Shown: in pieces, positions 9,350-23,899 of the stretch
Position numbering within the stretch: the first letter of the stretch is position 1
Layout: every line of letters begins with the position of its first letter
From: Bacteroidota bacterium
GTDB lineage: Bacteria > Bacteroidota > Ignavibacteria > SZUA-365
Reading direction: 5' to 3'
Assembly: GCA_014860565.1 (NCBI GenBank)
Contig: JACZJN010000162.1
Span: forward strand, 78,739 to 142,738
DNA length: 64,000 bases
Notes under the pieces: generated by a model
The model's input: only the letters and a program-made list of their open reading frames with translations
The model's database searches: none
What the model was told of the DNA's origin: nothing
Program-made: the position numbers and the translations under genes

Positions 9350-11701
9350 TCAGAATGAATCCAGTTTCTTCATTCGCTGCATCAAGGCATCCGTCGTGGA
9401 AGGAAGATTCAAAAGCTTGGCGGTTCTATCTGCAATTTTCTTGGCCGCCGCGGCATCCTCCTCGCTGGGATACTTGATGCGGCTGTGATGAATACCAGTG
9501 AGAATATTCAGGAAACTCAGCTTGATCGTAGTCAGTTCGCGAAAGGTCAGGTCACAGTTTTCAAGTTCGCCATCCGCAAGGCGCTTGCTGACGACCTTGT
9601 CGATCAATTCCCGGATTCTATCGATGGTCGGTTCCTCGATTGCGCGTGTGGCGGCTTCGATCGTGTCCGCCAGCATGACGATACCGGTTTCCTTGGAGTA
9701 GGGTTTGGGCCCAAGATACTGGAAATCTTTTTTCTGCACTTCCCCCGTGCCCAGAGATTTCTCCTTTTCATAAAAATAAGAGACCAGTGTCGTTCCATGA
9801 TGAGCGGGAATAAATTGGATTACACGGTCGGGAAGATTGTACTCCTTGGCCAACTCGATACCGCGGATGACATGATCGATAATCTTGCGCGCACTGTCCT
9901 TTGGTTCCAGGGTGTCATGCACATTCTGATTGCTGATCTGGTTTTCGACGAAGTATTCGGGTTCGAGCATTTTCCCGATATCATGATAGTAGGCACCGAC
10001 GCGGGCCAGTGTAGCATTCGCTCCAATTGAAGTGGCAGCGGCCTCCGCGAGGGTCCCCATCACAATACTGTGATGAAAGGTGCCTGGAGCCCGTGAGGAA
10101 AGATCGCGAAGCAGCGGATGATTGAAATCGGAAAGCTCCAGCAGCGTCAGATCAGTGGAAATCCGGAATACCCGTTCGAAGAAGATGAGAAGTCCAAACG
10201 TGAAGACAGGCGACAGCACCGAGTTGACGAGTGCGTAAGTGGATTCGATGGCCATTTCCTCCACCGGAACTCCTCGCTGCAGACCATTGATCAGGATGGC
10301 AAACACGTAGCCTGAAAAAATGAACATGAGGGATCGGAAAATCTGGGAGCGGTTCTTGACATCACGAACCGTATAAATCGCCAATGATCCGGCGAGGATG
10401 GAGGCGAGAATGATGGCATATTCATTGCCGCGAAGGGCTCCCACGAGAAATGAGATCGATACGGTGGTGTAATACGCGACACGTGAATCGAAAATCACGG
10501 TCAGCAGCATCGCGGCCGTGGGTACAATGATCAAATATTGTACCGGACCCGTCACCGGGAGCGTGTACGTCAAGTAGGAGAGAAATGCAATAAGGAGTAT
10601 GATGATGGCGATCAGAAGAAGGCGGGAATTATCGCGGATAATTTTCTTTCTGAACATGAAGATGTACATGACGGGGAGAAACAGGATGGCGATCGTGTGC
10701 CCGACGCGGCCCAGAAACTGCAAAAGCTGGTTCACATCCCCGGTACGGTCGGATTTTGCGCGCATGTACGAATCAAGCTTGGCCTTGATTTCCGGTGAAA
10801 TTCGTTCATGTCTGCTTATGATGCGTTCGTTCTCCTTGACGATACCATCCGTGCGCATCACGTAATTCCTCGCAGCCTGTATGGCAAATTGGGTTTGCGC
10901 GTTATCATAGCGCACGTTCGGCTGCAGCAGAGGGTAGACCAGGTTGAAAACACATTCCACCTTGGCCGAATCCCGATTGAATCCGGCGTAGTACAGATTC
11001 TGCAATACCTGGGCCACATCGATGTGATCGTAAAAATCCTTCACGGGCTTGCGAAGTTCCGTGGTACTGTCGACACGGATGGCGAGAACCTCCTGACTGA
11101 AGCTGGATTTCTCCCTGTCCAGGTAGCCACGCTGGTATATCTGCCGCATGCCGTTTCGTGTTATCTCGAGAATGGAAGACATGGACGAGGGCAGATCCCC
11201 GCCCGTCCAATTCAACATCCAGTATCTCCAGTATCGCTGTGGAAGGCGGGCAGGGAATTTCGGATCTCGTGCCGCACTTCTTGCGAGACTATCGGCGAGC
11301 GAAATCACATCCTGCCTGCGATAGCGACGCGACAGATGCCCTGTGGCCTCACGCGCGGTACTTGCCAGATACCGCAATGCCTGCGTGACCGTATCGAGCA
11401 TAGCCTGCTCCATCGATGGCAGACGCTCGAAGCTCAGGGGAGTCGATTCAGCCGCCTGCTTCTGTTCTTTTTCGACGACGGCCTCATCTCGGTAGATGGA
11501 AAAGCCGAACGGAGCAATCAGATCATCCTCAACCCAGATATCACCTTCACGATATTCATACTGATATTCAAGACCTTTAGGGAAAAGCATGGCTATCACG
11601 AACACAAGGACCACTCCCAGCGTGAAGCGGGCAACCTTCCCATACTGCAGCGCCTCAAGGAAGCCGCGCGGCGAATCGGTATGATGTTCTGTTTCGGACA
11701 T
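9350..11701 (-). CDS. 7TM-HD (PgpH-like) phosphohydrolase, probable c-di-AMP phosphodiesterase
   Basis: Multi-TM region then HD motif [36 protein letters not shown]. Confidence 0.88.
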   Translation of the reverse strand: MSETEHHTDSPRGFLEALQYGKVARFTLGVVLVFVIAMLFPKGLEYQYEYREGDIWVEDDLIAPFGFSIYRDEAVVEKEQKQAAESTPLSFERLPSMEQAMLDTVTQALRYLASTAREATGHLSRRYRRQDVISLADSLARSAARDPKFPARLPQRYWRYWMLNWTGGDLPSSMSSILEITRNGMRQIYQRGYLDREKSSFSQEVLAIRVDSTTELRKPVKDFYDHIDVAQVLQNLYYAGFNRDSAKVECVFNLVYPLLQPNVRYDNAQTQFAIQAARNYVMRTDGIVKENERIISRHERISPEIKAKLDSYMRAKSDRTGDVNQLLQFLGRVGHTIAILFLPVMYIFMFRKKIIRDNSRLLLIAIIILLIAFLSYLTYTLPVTGPVQYLIIVPTAAMLLTVIFDSRVAYYTTVSISFLVGALRGNEYAIILASILAGSLAIYTVRDVKNRSQIFRSLMFIFSGYVFAILINGLQRGVPVEEMAIESTYALVNSVLSPVFTFGLLIFFERVFRISTDLTLLELSDFNHPLLRDLSSRAPGTFHHSIVMGTLAEAAATSIGANATLARVGAYYHDIGKMLEPEYFVENQISNQNVHDTLEPKDSARKIIDHVIRGIELAKEYNLPDRVIQFIPAHHGTTLVSYFYEKEKSLGTGEVQKKDFQYLGPKPYSKETGIVMLADTIEAATRAIEEPTIDRIRELIDKVVSKRLADGELENCDLTFRELTTIKLSFLNILTGIHHSRIKYPSEEDAAAAKKIADRTAKLLNLPSTTDALMQRMKKLDSF

Positions 11702-11713
11702 GATATCCTTCTA

Positions 11714-12547
11714 TTATCGATCGCGACTGTCAACGATCAGACGTAAAAATTCCGCGACGCCGCCTTCGTCGTTGTCCGCTTTGGTAATATAGTCGGAAAT
11801 GTGTTTGAGATCCTTGAAACCATTGCGCATTGCGGCGGAGACACCAGCAAATTTACACATTTCGAGGTCATTCGAGTAATCACCTATTGCAGCGGTTTCC
11901 TTGCGGTCGATGCCAATCGATTCAATGGCTTTCTTTAGCCCGACGGATTTGTTGACGCTGCTTGCGCCGACTTCAAGATAATACAGGTCCTTTCCGCTGC
12001 CGCTTTGATACATGGCGCGCTTTATGCGTCTTCCGAATTTCCGTGCAAGTGCGAGTGAGAGCTGTTGTATCGCCCGGTAAGATCCCCCTGCGCAGAGCAG
12101 CAACGCGTAGTCGTAGTAGTGCCGTAAGTCCTGCACGCGAACGATTTCGTCCATGTCTGAGCGCAGGTACCTCGGGATCACCGGCAGTTCGTCCAGGGAA
12201 AGAATGCCATCGGAATTAAACAGCGACCAGGAGAGCCCCCCGCCAGTGCGCTGTGTGCCAATTTCTTCAGCGATGTCCACCACGCCGCGCGGCAGGGGGG
12301 TTTCCGCGAGGACGTAGCCGTCCGCATCCTTCACAAGGGCGCCATTGAGAGAAACGACAGGTGCCGTGCTTCCGATTTGACGGGCAAAGCTGCGCGTGAA
12401 TGCATCAGTGCGGCCAGAGGCAAGGATAATCCGTATCCCAAGATCGCGTGCATCATCGATAGCTGTGCGCACATTATCCGGAATGGTGTTGCTGCTCGTA
12501 AGCAGGGTGCCATCGAGATCGCACGCAAGGCATCGGATACGCGGCAT
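11714..12547 (-). CDS. Cof-type HAD-superfamily hydrolase
   Basis: MPRIRCLACDLDGTLLTSSNTIP...SVNKSVGLKKAIESIGIDRKETAAIGDYSNDLEMCKFAG; start taken at the ATG just before the domain rather than the longer ORF start. Confidence 0.88.
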   Translation of the reverse strand: MPRIRCLACDLDGTLLTSSNTIPDNVRTAIDDARDLGIRIILASGRTDAFTRSFARQIGSTAPVVSLNGALVKDADGYVLAETPLPRGVVDIAEEIGTQRTGGGLSWSLFNSDGILSLDELPVIPRYLRSDMDEIVRVQDLRHYYDYALLLCAGGSYRAIQQLSLALARKFGRRIKRAMYQSGSGKDLYYLEVGASSVNKSVGLKKAIESIGIDRKETAAIGDYSNDLEMCKFAGVSAAMRNGFKDLKHISDYITKADNDEGGVAEFLRLIVDSRDR

Positions 12548-12572
12548 ACGCCGCAGCCGAGTCCGTCGAGTT

Positions 12573-14351
12573 TCAAATAATCGAATCATTGCCGGTTTTT
12601 CGTTCCAGTCGAAGCAGCATCTGCCAGAGTAAGATAGAGGAAATAACGGCGATCGCCGCCCAGAGAAGGATGTCGGTACCGCTGCCAAAGAACACCGACC
12701 CCAGGAGGAAAAGTACGGAATAGATGAGAAGAACACCAAGGATCCATCCTGAGAAACGGGCGGCGATGTGTCCGCTGGGAACAATATCGGGATGCCGTTC
12801 CGGAAATTCTTTCCAGAATCCAGACGGACGCACACGCCGATAAAATGCATCCAACACATCCTTGCTGGTCGGACGCGTCAGGAAGGTAACGGCGATCCAC
12901 ACCACGGTTGTGGCGATTACGATCAGGAACATGCTGTCCGGGAAAATGATGATCGGTTCAGGATTGGCCGCATTGACAATGGTGATGATCGTGTAGACGA
13001 CTGCAGGCGTTATCGTGGCTGCAATTTCGCTCCATGCGTTGACCCGCCACCAGTACCAACGCAGGAGAAGCACCAGTCCGAGCCCGGCACCACACTCGAG
13101 AATGAATTGCCAGGTACCGGCAATGGAATCCAGCAACTGCGTTACGAAAAGCGCGGCGATCATCAGCAGCACGGTGGTGATGCGAGAAACAAGCACATAG
13201 TGCTTTTCGCTGCGATTCGGCGCTGCGAAACGGCGCCAGAGATCGTGGATCAGGTACGACGTTCCCCAGTTCAGATGCGTTGCGATTGTGGACATATAGG
13301 CGGCAAAGAACGCTGCGACGAGCAGGCCCTTGAGTCCAGGAGAGAGATAGTCGTTCATCGCGTAGATGTATCCGAGGCGCACGTCCGTGCCCGTGAGCTG
13401 CGGGTAGAGAACCAGCGAAGCGAGCGCAACAAGAATCCAGGGCCAGGGTCGCAGACAGTAAAAAGTTATCTGGAAAAAAAGAACCGAAAATACGGAATGC
13501 CGCTCATTCTTGGTGCTCATCATGCGTTGGGCGATATAGCCGCCGCCGCCGGGCTCGGCTCCGGGATACCACGACGCCCACCACTGCACGCCGACGTAGG
13601 CGAAGAATGCCCCTGCTGACAATGCGAGCACACCCGTCGCTCCGTCCGAGACCGATGTGATCCGGGGAAGGATGCGTAGTGTATCCGGCGGCAGTGCCTG
13701 CTGCAGCTGCGTCAAACCGCCGATGGCCGGATCATTGACGACGACAATGGCGAGGATGATGCAGCCCGCCATCGCGATGACGAACTGTACGGCGTCGGTA
13801 ACCGCCACTCCCCAGAGTCCGGAGACTGAACTGTACAACGCCGTGAATACCATCGCCGCGGCGACGTACCAGAACACCTGCCCGGCGGGAATGCCGAACA
13901 TGCCCTCTATCACGCTTGCCATCGCGAGATTCACCCACCCCATGATGATGGCATTCATGAACAGGCCCAGATACAAGGCACGGAATCCGCGGAGGAACGC
14001 CGCTGGCTTGCCGGAGTAGCGGATTTCGATGAACTCAAGGTCCGTCATGATACCTGCGCGGCGCCAGAGATGTGCGAAGAAAAATACCGTCACCATCCCG
14101 CCGATCGCCATATTCCACCAGAGCCAGTTTCCTGCGATGCCGTTTTTGGCGACCAGTTCCGTCACAGCCAGCGGGGTGTCCGCGGCAAACGTTGTGGCGA
14201 CCATGGAAAGTCCAGCCAGCCACCATGGGAGATTCCTCCCGCTGAGAAAAAACTCTTCCGTATTGCGCCCTGCGCGTCGGGCGTAATAAAGCCCTATCAC
14301 GATGCTGAGGGCGAAGTACGCGATGATGACGGACCAGTCGAGTGAAGTCAC
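12573..14351 (-). CDS. Sodium:solute symporter (SSS) family protein
   Basis: VTSLDWSVIIAYFALSIVIGLYYARRAGRNTEEFFLSGRNLPWWLAGLSMVATTFAADTPLAVTEL; GTG start proposed, overlapping the upstream stop by 4 nt. Confidence 0.88.
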   Translation of the reverse strand: MTSLDWSVIIAYFALSIVIGLYYARRAGRNTEEFFLSGRNLPWWLAGLSMVATTFAADTPLAVTELVAKNGIAGNWLWWNMAIGGMVTVFFFAHLWRRAGIMTDLEFIEIRYSGKPAAFLRGFRALYLGLFMNAIIMGWVNLAMASVIEGMFGIPAGQVFWYVAAAMVFTALYSSVSGLWGVAVTDAVQFVIAMAGCIILAIVVVNDPAIGGLTQLQQALPPDTLRILPRITSVSDGATGVLALSAGAFFAYVGVQWWASWYPGAEPGGGGYIAQRMMSTKNERHSVFSVLFFQITFYCLRPWPWILVALASLVLYPQLTGTDVRLGYIYAMNDYLSPGLKGLLVAAFFAAYMSTIATHLNWGTSYLIHDLWRRFAAPNRSEKHYVLVSRITTVLLMIAALFVTQLLDSIAGTWQFILECGAGLGLVLLLRWYWWRVNAWSEIAATITPAVVYTIITIVNAANPEPIIIFPDSMFLIVIATTVVWIAVTFLTRPTSKDVLDAFYRRVRPSGFWKEFPERHPDIVPSGHIAARFSGWILGVLLIYSVLFLLGSVFFGSGTDILLWAAIAVISSILLWQMLLRLERKTGNDSII

Positions 14352-15844
14352 GATTGATCTCCTGTACGTGAGGACATTCCAGCCAGGATTTGTTGTACAA
14401 AAAGAGCGACGCCGATCGTGATGAGCGCACCAGTAAGCGTGTACCATGTCCATGCAAGCGGTGTGAGCAGGATGATCAGACCGTTGCCCGCGATCCCCGC
14501 AAAAAATCCGGCTGCGACCGCGGAGGATCGGATGCGCTGCGGCAGGAGGCTGAGAAAGAAGAGACCGAGCAACCCACCGTAGGTGTAGGATGCGATGCTC
14601 AGGGCGAGCTCTACCACTGTCGATGGTGTCTGCACGAACAGCACTGCGGTCAGCAGAAGCACAATAGCCCAGAACAGCGAGACCGCCCGCGAATAGCGCA
14701 GCGCCTGGGAATCATCAAGTGGCGCAGAACGGAGCGGAATCACCAGGTCCATCATTGTGGCAGAACTCAAAGCACTGATTGAACTCGAAAGGGTGGACAT
14801 TGCCGCAGCCAGAATGCCGGCGACAATCAATCCCGTCACTCCTTGTGGAAGTTCGTGCAGGATGAAGGCAGCAAACACCTCGTTTGCCGTGTACGAGGTT
14901 TCCTGGAAATACAGAGAGAGGAGGGCACCAACGAGCAGAAAGGCTGCGAACTGGAAAAGGATTACTACTCCGCTCATCACCATGGCCTTGCGCGCGGGCG
15001 ATGTCGCGCCGGCTGCGAGCACGCGTTGAACGATGAGCTGGTCGGTTCCATGCGAAGCCATCGAAAGCACCATCCCGCCAACGAGCCCTGAGATCAGGGT
15101 GTAGGGCTCGGTAAGGAGCGACCCGAGTCCCCCTTCGGGCAGAAACTGAATAACCCTGAGTTTCCCCGATTCAGCGAGTCCGGAAAGCAACTCGTACGGC
15201 GTACCCGGCAGCAGTCTGAACAGAATGACGAGAGAAATCGCAGCACCGAGAATGTAGATCACCCATTGGACGACGTCGGTCCAAATCACTGCCCGTATGC
15301 CCCCGTAAAACACATAGACCAGGGTAAGCATGGTGAGAACGGACATTGCGGCGAGATACACGATAACCGGATCCGCACCCGGGAACAGTCCGAATCCGTC
15401 TATCAGAAGCGCGAGCGGAATAGCGGTGGTATAGAGTCGGACACCATCGGCGAAGAGCCTGGTCAGCATGAACACACCGGATGCTGCACGTCGGACACCG
15501 GGGCTGAACCGCTTTTCAAGCAGAGAATAGGCGGTACTGATTTCCCCTTCGAAATACCGCGGGATGAGAAACACAGCCACGGCTATCCTCCCGAGGATAT
15601 AACCGAATGCCAACTGCAGAAAGACCATCGAACCGGTAAATGCCACACCAGGAAGGGAGAGGAAGGTCAGTGCGCTTGTTTCCGTCGCGACAATCGTCAG
15701 ACAGATGGCCCACCACGGTATTGCCCGCTCGCTCACGAAATAGTCGCGGGCTGAGCGCTGCTTGCCCCCGATCAGGACACCGAAGAGCGCGATGCCTCCG
15801 AGGTAGACGAGAACAATAATGCCATCAAGAAGGCTGAATGTCAT
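14348..15844 (-). CDS. Sodium:solute symporter (SSS) family protein
   Basis: MTFSLLDGIIVLVYLGGIALFGVLIGGKQRSARDYFVSERAIPWWAICLTIVATETSALTFLSLPG. Confidence 0.9.
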   Translation of the reverse strand: MTFSLLDGIIVLVYLGGIALFGVLIGGKQRSARDYFVSERAIPWWAICLTIVATETSALTFLSLPGVAFTGSMVFLQLAFGYILGRIAVAVFLIPRYFEGEISTAYSLLEKRFSPGVRRAASGVFMLTRLFADGVRLYTTAIPLALLIDGFGLFPGADPVIVYLAAMSVLTMLTLVYVFYGGIRAVIWTDVVQWVIYILGAAISLVILFRLLPGTPYELLSGLAESGKLRVIQFLPEGGLGSLLTEPYTLISGLVGGMVLSMASHGTDQLIVQRVLAAGATSPARKAMVMSGVVILFQFAAFLLVGALLSLYFQETSYTANEVFAAFILHELPQGVTGLIVAGILAAAMSTLSSSISALSSATMMDLVIPLRSAPLDDSQALRYSRAVSLFWAIVLLLTAVLFVQTPSTVVELALSIASYTYGGLLGLFFLSLLPQRIRSSAVAAGFFAGIAGNGLIILLTPLAWTWYTLTGALITIGVALFVQQILAGMSSRTGDQS

Positions 15845-15907
15845 AGCGTGCCGGTAGCGGACGCCCTGGCACATATGTTACGCGCCGCGCCCGGTGAACA
15901 AGAAGAA

Positions 15908-19691
<3,784 letters not shown>

Positions 19692-19789
19692 GCAGGAGAA
19701 ATCACTTCAAACGAGGGTATATAAAGCAAGACGAGTAAACAGAGAAAGTTAGCCAGCGACTCGCGGAAATGCAAGGCGGAAGGGGCTGA

Positions 19790-21283
19790 TCAGCGTGGGA
19801 CATCGAGTTCCTTTCCGCTACGGAAATCAAATGCAGTGCGCCTCGCCATATCAGCGAGCGCGAGATGATAATCGATCACCGCTTCGAGAGCGGAAAGCCG
19901 CGCCTGCAGAAGGCGTGATCGGGCCTGTGCGAGTTCGGTAGAACCGATCGTGCCGACTTCATATCGTTTTGTGCTGATATCGTTCGCGATCTCGGCTATG
20001 TGCCGGGACTGTTTGAGCACCTCGGCTCGGCGGGACGCGGATTCGATGCTTCTGATGAGATCGAGAATTTCCCTTTCGAGATTCAATTCGAGGTTTTCCG
20101 CGGCCAGCTGGGAATTGCGCAGGCGGGCTTCCGCGGCTTCGACGTCCTGGCTATGCTTTCCCCAATCGAATACAGGGATGCTTACAGTGAGAACCGCGCG
20201 ACGCGTGTCGCGCAAGTCATTATAGAGACCGGCGAATTCCGCGTCATTACTATTCAGGCCATAACTGAGGAAAAGGTCACCGCGAATACTGCGTGCGGCA
20301 TGCACGTTTTCCAATGCCAGTTCGCTTCGTTCGATATTGTTTTTAGCACGCTGCAAGTCAACGCGCGTTCTCTTTGCCCGTACGGTCGCCTCAACGGGAT
20401 CGATCTGTACATGCGCCACGGTCGTGTCTCGCAAGACGCAGTAGAGGGAATCCTGGATGGGCATCCCTAAAAGAATCTTGAACTGGTTCGCTCGTGAGAC
20501 GAGTGTGTTCTGGGCCGCGAGCAGGTCGTTGCGAGCGGCGGCCAGATCGACCTCGAACTGAAGTGCCTCGACTTCGGCGATCAGGCCGGCACGGTATTTT
20601 CGTAGTCCCGTCGTGTATGTTTCATTCTCCTGCCTGACGCGGTCTTCCTGGATCGTCAGGCGCTCCTGCGAAGCGTACAGGTTGTAGAACTGCTCGGTCA
20701 CGGCGTAGCGGAGTTCGAGCGTATTTCGCACATAATCCGCCATCGATTCCTCGAAATCTATTTCCGCATTGCGAAGAGCGATACGCTGCGTATTGGGGAC
20801 GAGGAGCGGCTGGCGCAGTTGTATCGCCAGGTCGGTGTACCAGTCACGAAAGGGCTCGCCATCCGGGCTGAGGTCGCGCTGCTGCTGTTGATAGAGCAAT
20901 CCGGAGAGTGTGATCGTGCTGTTCGTCCATATCAGTGGCTGATTGACATCGAGACGTCCCGACCACTGCGTCCGTTCCAGAGGGAAAAACTCATTGCGTC
21001 CGGTGATCGGATTGAATTGCGGAAAAAGAGTGCGGCTGTAATCCGGGACATCGAATTCCATGTCCACACGCGAATAGAGCGAGAGGCGGGCGGCTTCGGC
21101 CGCGGCTTCCGATGCCCGCAATTGTTCACGTGCACTGCGTGCGGTATAGCTGCCTTCGAAGGCCATGTCAAGCGCTTCCTCCAGCGTGAGTCCATGCTGC
21201 GAAAAAGCTGCCGGAACGAGAAAGAGGAAAAATGCCCCGATCATTGCCGCGGAGACATTCAGGGAGAGCAGGGTTCTATTCAT
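19790..21283 (-). CDS. TolC-family outer membrane efflux protein
   Basis: Signal peptide, LTLEEALDMAFEGSYTARSAREQLRASEAAAEAARLSLYSRVD, coiled-coil repeats; start set to MNRTLLSLN. Confidence 0.92.
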   Translation of the reverse strand: MNRTLLSLNVSAAMIGAFFLFLVPAAFSQHGLTLEEALDMAFEGSYTARSAREQLRASEAAAEAARLSLYSRVDMEFDVPDYSRTLFPQFNPITGRNEFFPLERTQWSGRLDVNQPLIWTNSTITLSGLLYQQQQRDLSPDGEPFRDWYTDLAIQLRQPLLVPNTQRIALRNAEIDFEESMADYVRNTLELRYAVTEQFYNLYASQERLTIQEDRVRQENETYTTGLRKYRAGLIAEVEALQFEVDLAAARNDLLAAQNTLVSRANQFKILLGMPIQDSLYCVLRDTTVAHVQIDPVEATVRAKRTRVDLQRAKNNIERSELALENVHAARSIRGDLFLSYGLNSNDAEFAGLYNDLRDTRRAVLTVSIPVFDWGKHSQDVEAAEARLRNSQLAAENLELNLEREILDLIRSIESASRRAEVLKQSRHIAEIANDISTKRYEVGTIGSTELAQARSRLLQARLSALEAVIDYHLALADMARRTAFDFRSGKELDVPR

Positions 21284-22583
21284 ATCGGAGAGCCTCGATG
21301 ACATCCTTGTCGGCGGCGCGGCGCGCGGGGAAGTAGCCAAAAACGATTCCCGTAGCAGCTGCGACGGTGAACGCGAGAATGATTGACCAGAGACTTACGA
21401 TGGTGCGCCATTCCGCATAGGCGGTAATGATTTCCGTGAGTCCCCATCCCAGGAGAATGCCGGCAATGCCGCCGAGAACGGAGAGCATCGTTGCCTCAGC
21501 GAGAAACTGGGTGATGATCATGGTACGTGTCGCGCCGATTGCGCGACGAACTCCGATTTCCCTCGTTCGCTCGAGCACGGACGCGAGCATGATATTCATG
21601 ATGCCGATCCCGCCGACGAGCAGTGATATGCCGGCAATCGCCCCCATGACGATATTAAATATGCTCTGGGTTTTCTGGCTTTGTTCAATCAATTGCTCCG
21701 GGATGGTGACGGTGAAATCGAGCTGGTCGTTATGCCGTTTTTTGAGGAGCCGTGAAATGATACTCGCAGCCTCTGTGATATCCGTGTTTTCATCCACACG
21801 CACTGCGATCTGGTCTATCGTGCTGCGGTCGAGATATTCCTCATCCGACTGTCCGCGGAATCGGCGACGTCCCATGCGAACGACGCTGCCGGTGACTTCG
21901 CGTGGGAACTTGGCCATGGCTGTCGTGAGGGGAATCAGGATACTGCCATTGAGTGACGGGAGTGCGGCGCTGCCTGCAAGCGCTTCTTTCTTTCCGGCAA
22001 GTACGCCAATGACGGTGAACCACTGGTCGTCGATTTTCACCAGCTTATTCAAAGGATTTTCAAACCCAAATAGTTGCTGTTTTATTTCGCTGCCGATCAC
22101 GCAGACATTGGAATACTCGGTCAGATGATGCTTGGCGAGAAAACTCCCTTCTTCCATTCGGACATTGAAAATTTCCTCATGCTCCGGTGTCGTCCCGATA
22201 AGCTTGACGCGCGCCGTCCCCTGGTACGTACGTGATTCCACATCCGATTCCCAATTCACTGCGATCTCCGTGGCAAAGCCGCATACCTGCCGAATCGCAT
22301 CCGCGTCCTTGAGGGAAATACCATAGGGGCGGACCGTACCGGGATCGTCCTCGCCGTCCGATTCAGGCTGGGCCATCGAGCGAATGATGACATTGCGCAC
22401 ACCCAGTACTTCGATCTGCTCGAGGGATTCCTGCCGGGCGCCTTCACCGATGGACAGCATTGCAATGACGGCGCCTACCCCGAAGACAATTCCGAGCATG
22501 GTGAGAAAGGAACGTGTTTTGTGCAGTGCCAGACTCTGGAATGCGATCGAAACCGCTTCACGATGTTTGGAAATGTAATGCAT
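21276..22583 (-). CDS. ABC transporter permease, MacB/FtsX type
   Basis: IAFQSLALHKTRSFLTMLGIVFGVGAVIAMLSIGEGARQE...LASVLERTREIGVRRAIGATRTMIITQFLAEA. Confidence 0.93.
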   Translation of the reverse strand: MHYISKHREAVSIAFQSLALHKTRSFLTMLGIVFGVGAVIAMLSIGEGARQESLEQIEVLGVRNVIIRSMAQPESDGEDDPGTVRPYGISLKDADAIRQVCGFATEIAVNWESDVESRTYQGTARVKLIGTTPEHEEIFNVRMEEGSFLAKHHLTEYSNVCVIGSEIKQQLFGFENPLNKLVKIDDQWFTVIGVLAGKKEALAGSAALPSLNGSILIPLTTAMAKFPREVTGSVVRMGRRRFRGQSDEEYLDRSTIDQIAVRVDENTDITEAASIISRLLKKRHNDQLDFTVTIPEQLIEQSQKTQSIFNIVMGAIAGISLLVGGIGIMNIMLASVLERTREIGVRRAIGATRTMIITQFLAEATMLSVLGGIAGILLGWGLTEIITAYAEWRTIVSLWSIILAFTVAAATGIVFGYFPARRAADKDVIEALRYE

Positions 22584-22587
22584 GACG

Positions 22588-23865
22588 TCATTTCCCCGCT
22601 GGAGATGCAGGAGGAAGCTGCCCATTGCCGTTCTCGAGCGCCTTTTCATCTGCCGATTCCTGCTCGGGGTTCCGCAGGGCGACCTGTTCACCCACGGCGA
22701 GGCCTTTCTTCACGATGACAAAATTATCATTGCGCGCACCAAGTAGCAGTTCACGCTTTTCGAACGAGGATCCCTCGCCGACATACGCATAGGTTTTCGC
22801 GTCCTCCTCGACTACACTGATAATCGGAATGGACAGGACTTTCTGCAACTTGTCGACCACGATTTTATTTGTTGTGGTGATTCCGGGTTTCAGTACATCG
22901 TCGGTTTCCTTGATGTCAATGACGATATCAAAGACCTTTACATTTGAGCCCTGACCTTTCTGACGGCCTATTTGAGAGACGCTGCTGATTGTGCCGTGAA
23001 AAGACTTGTCGGGGAAGGCATCGGGTATGACGAGTACCGATTGTCCCTTTTTCACTTTCGAGATGTCCATTTCATTGACGCTGACCTCTGTCTGCATGGC
23101 GGAGAGGTCGGGAAGACTGATCAGGGGCATGCCGGGCCAGGGCTGATCACCCTTGGCGATTTTCCTTCCGGTGGACCAGTTGTTTTCATACACAATCAAT
23201 CCGCTGATCGGCGCCTTCACAGTCAGCAATTCCATTTCCTTTTGTGATTCGCCGATGTCGGAGCGAATCTGTTCGATCCGGAGCTGCAAATTCCCAAGTT
23301 CCGACCTCCGCACGATGTTTTTATTCTCAATATTCAGCTTCGCCTGGTCGAAGGTCAGTTTCGCACGCTCGAACTCGATTTCAGCCTCGCGTTTCCGTGC
23401 TTCTGGTTCGAACTGCATCTTGTCGCGTGCGATCTTGGCGAGTTCAAAATTCAGCTTGGATGATTCATATTCGGTTTTTGCCTGAGATTCGTCAGCCGCC
23501 TGTTGTGCACGCATTTTTGCCAGATCCGCCATGGCGGTTTTGAGTTCCGTCTGCTTGTCCGCCATTCTTTTAAGTGCGGAACTCGGATCGAAGCGCACGA
23601 GCACGTCATCCACCTTTGCGATCGTTCCCTCCGGGGCGAGGGTGACGACCTGGAGATTCCCGCCGGAAAGGATGCGCGGGGCGGTGATGGTGAAAGAATT
23701 CTTTGCACGGACCGACCCGCTTTCAATCACGTAGATCTCGAAATCTCCGCGTTCCACATGGTAGGTGGGGATGGACGCCGCGCCGGATGGCCAGAGCCAG
23801 TAAACGGCAAGCAACAATACAAGAACCCCGGCGGCATAGGTAATTTTCTTCTGATTTCCTGTCAT
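22588..23865 (-). CDS. Periplasmic adaptor subunit (HlyD/MacA-like)
   Basis: N-terminal TM, lipoyl/hairpin segments, LLTVKAPISGLIVYENNW, upstream of ABC permease and TolC. Confidence 0.9.
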   Translation of the reverse strand: MTGNQKKITYAAGVLVLLLAVYWLWPSGAASIPTYHVERGDFEIYVIESGSVRAKNSFTITAPRILSGGNLQVVTLAPEGTIAKVDDVLVRFDPSSALKRMADKQTELKTAMADLAKMRAQQAADESQAKTEYESSKLNFELAKIARDKMQFEPEARKREAEIEFERAKLTFDQAKLNIENKNIVRRSELGNLQLRIEQIRSDIGESQKEMELLTVKAPISGLIVYENNWSTGRKIAKGDQPWPGMPLISLPDLSAMQTEVSVNEMDISKVKKGQSVLVIPDAFPDKSFHGTISSVSQIGRQKGQGSNVKVFDIVIDIKETDDVLKPGITTTNKIVVDKLQKVLSIPIISVVEEDAKTYAYVGEGSSFEKRELLLGARNDNFVIVKKGLAVGEQVALRNPEQESADEKALENGNGQLPPASPAGK

Positions 23866-23899
23866 GCTCTTTCTTCGATTTTGTTCGCAGGCGGCAGCG

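Noticed and set aside
15860-15885. TGGCACATATGTTACGC as a sigma-54 promoter
   Set aside because: Only partial match to TGGCAC-N5-TTGCW (TTAC instead of TTGC) and it points antisense into the STAS gene.
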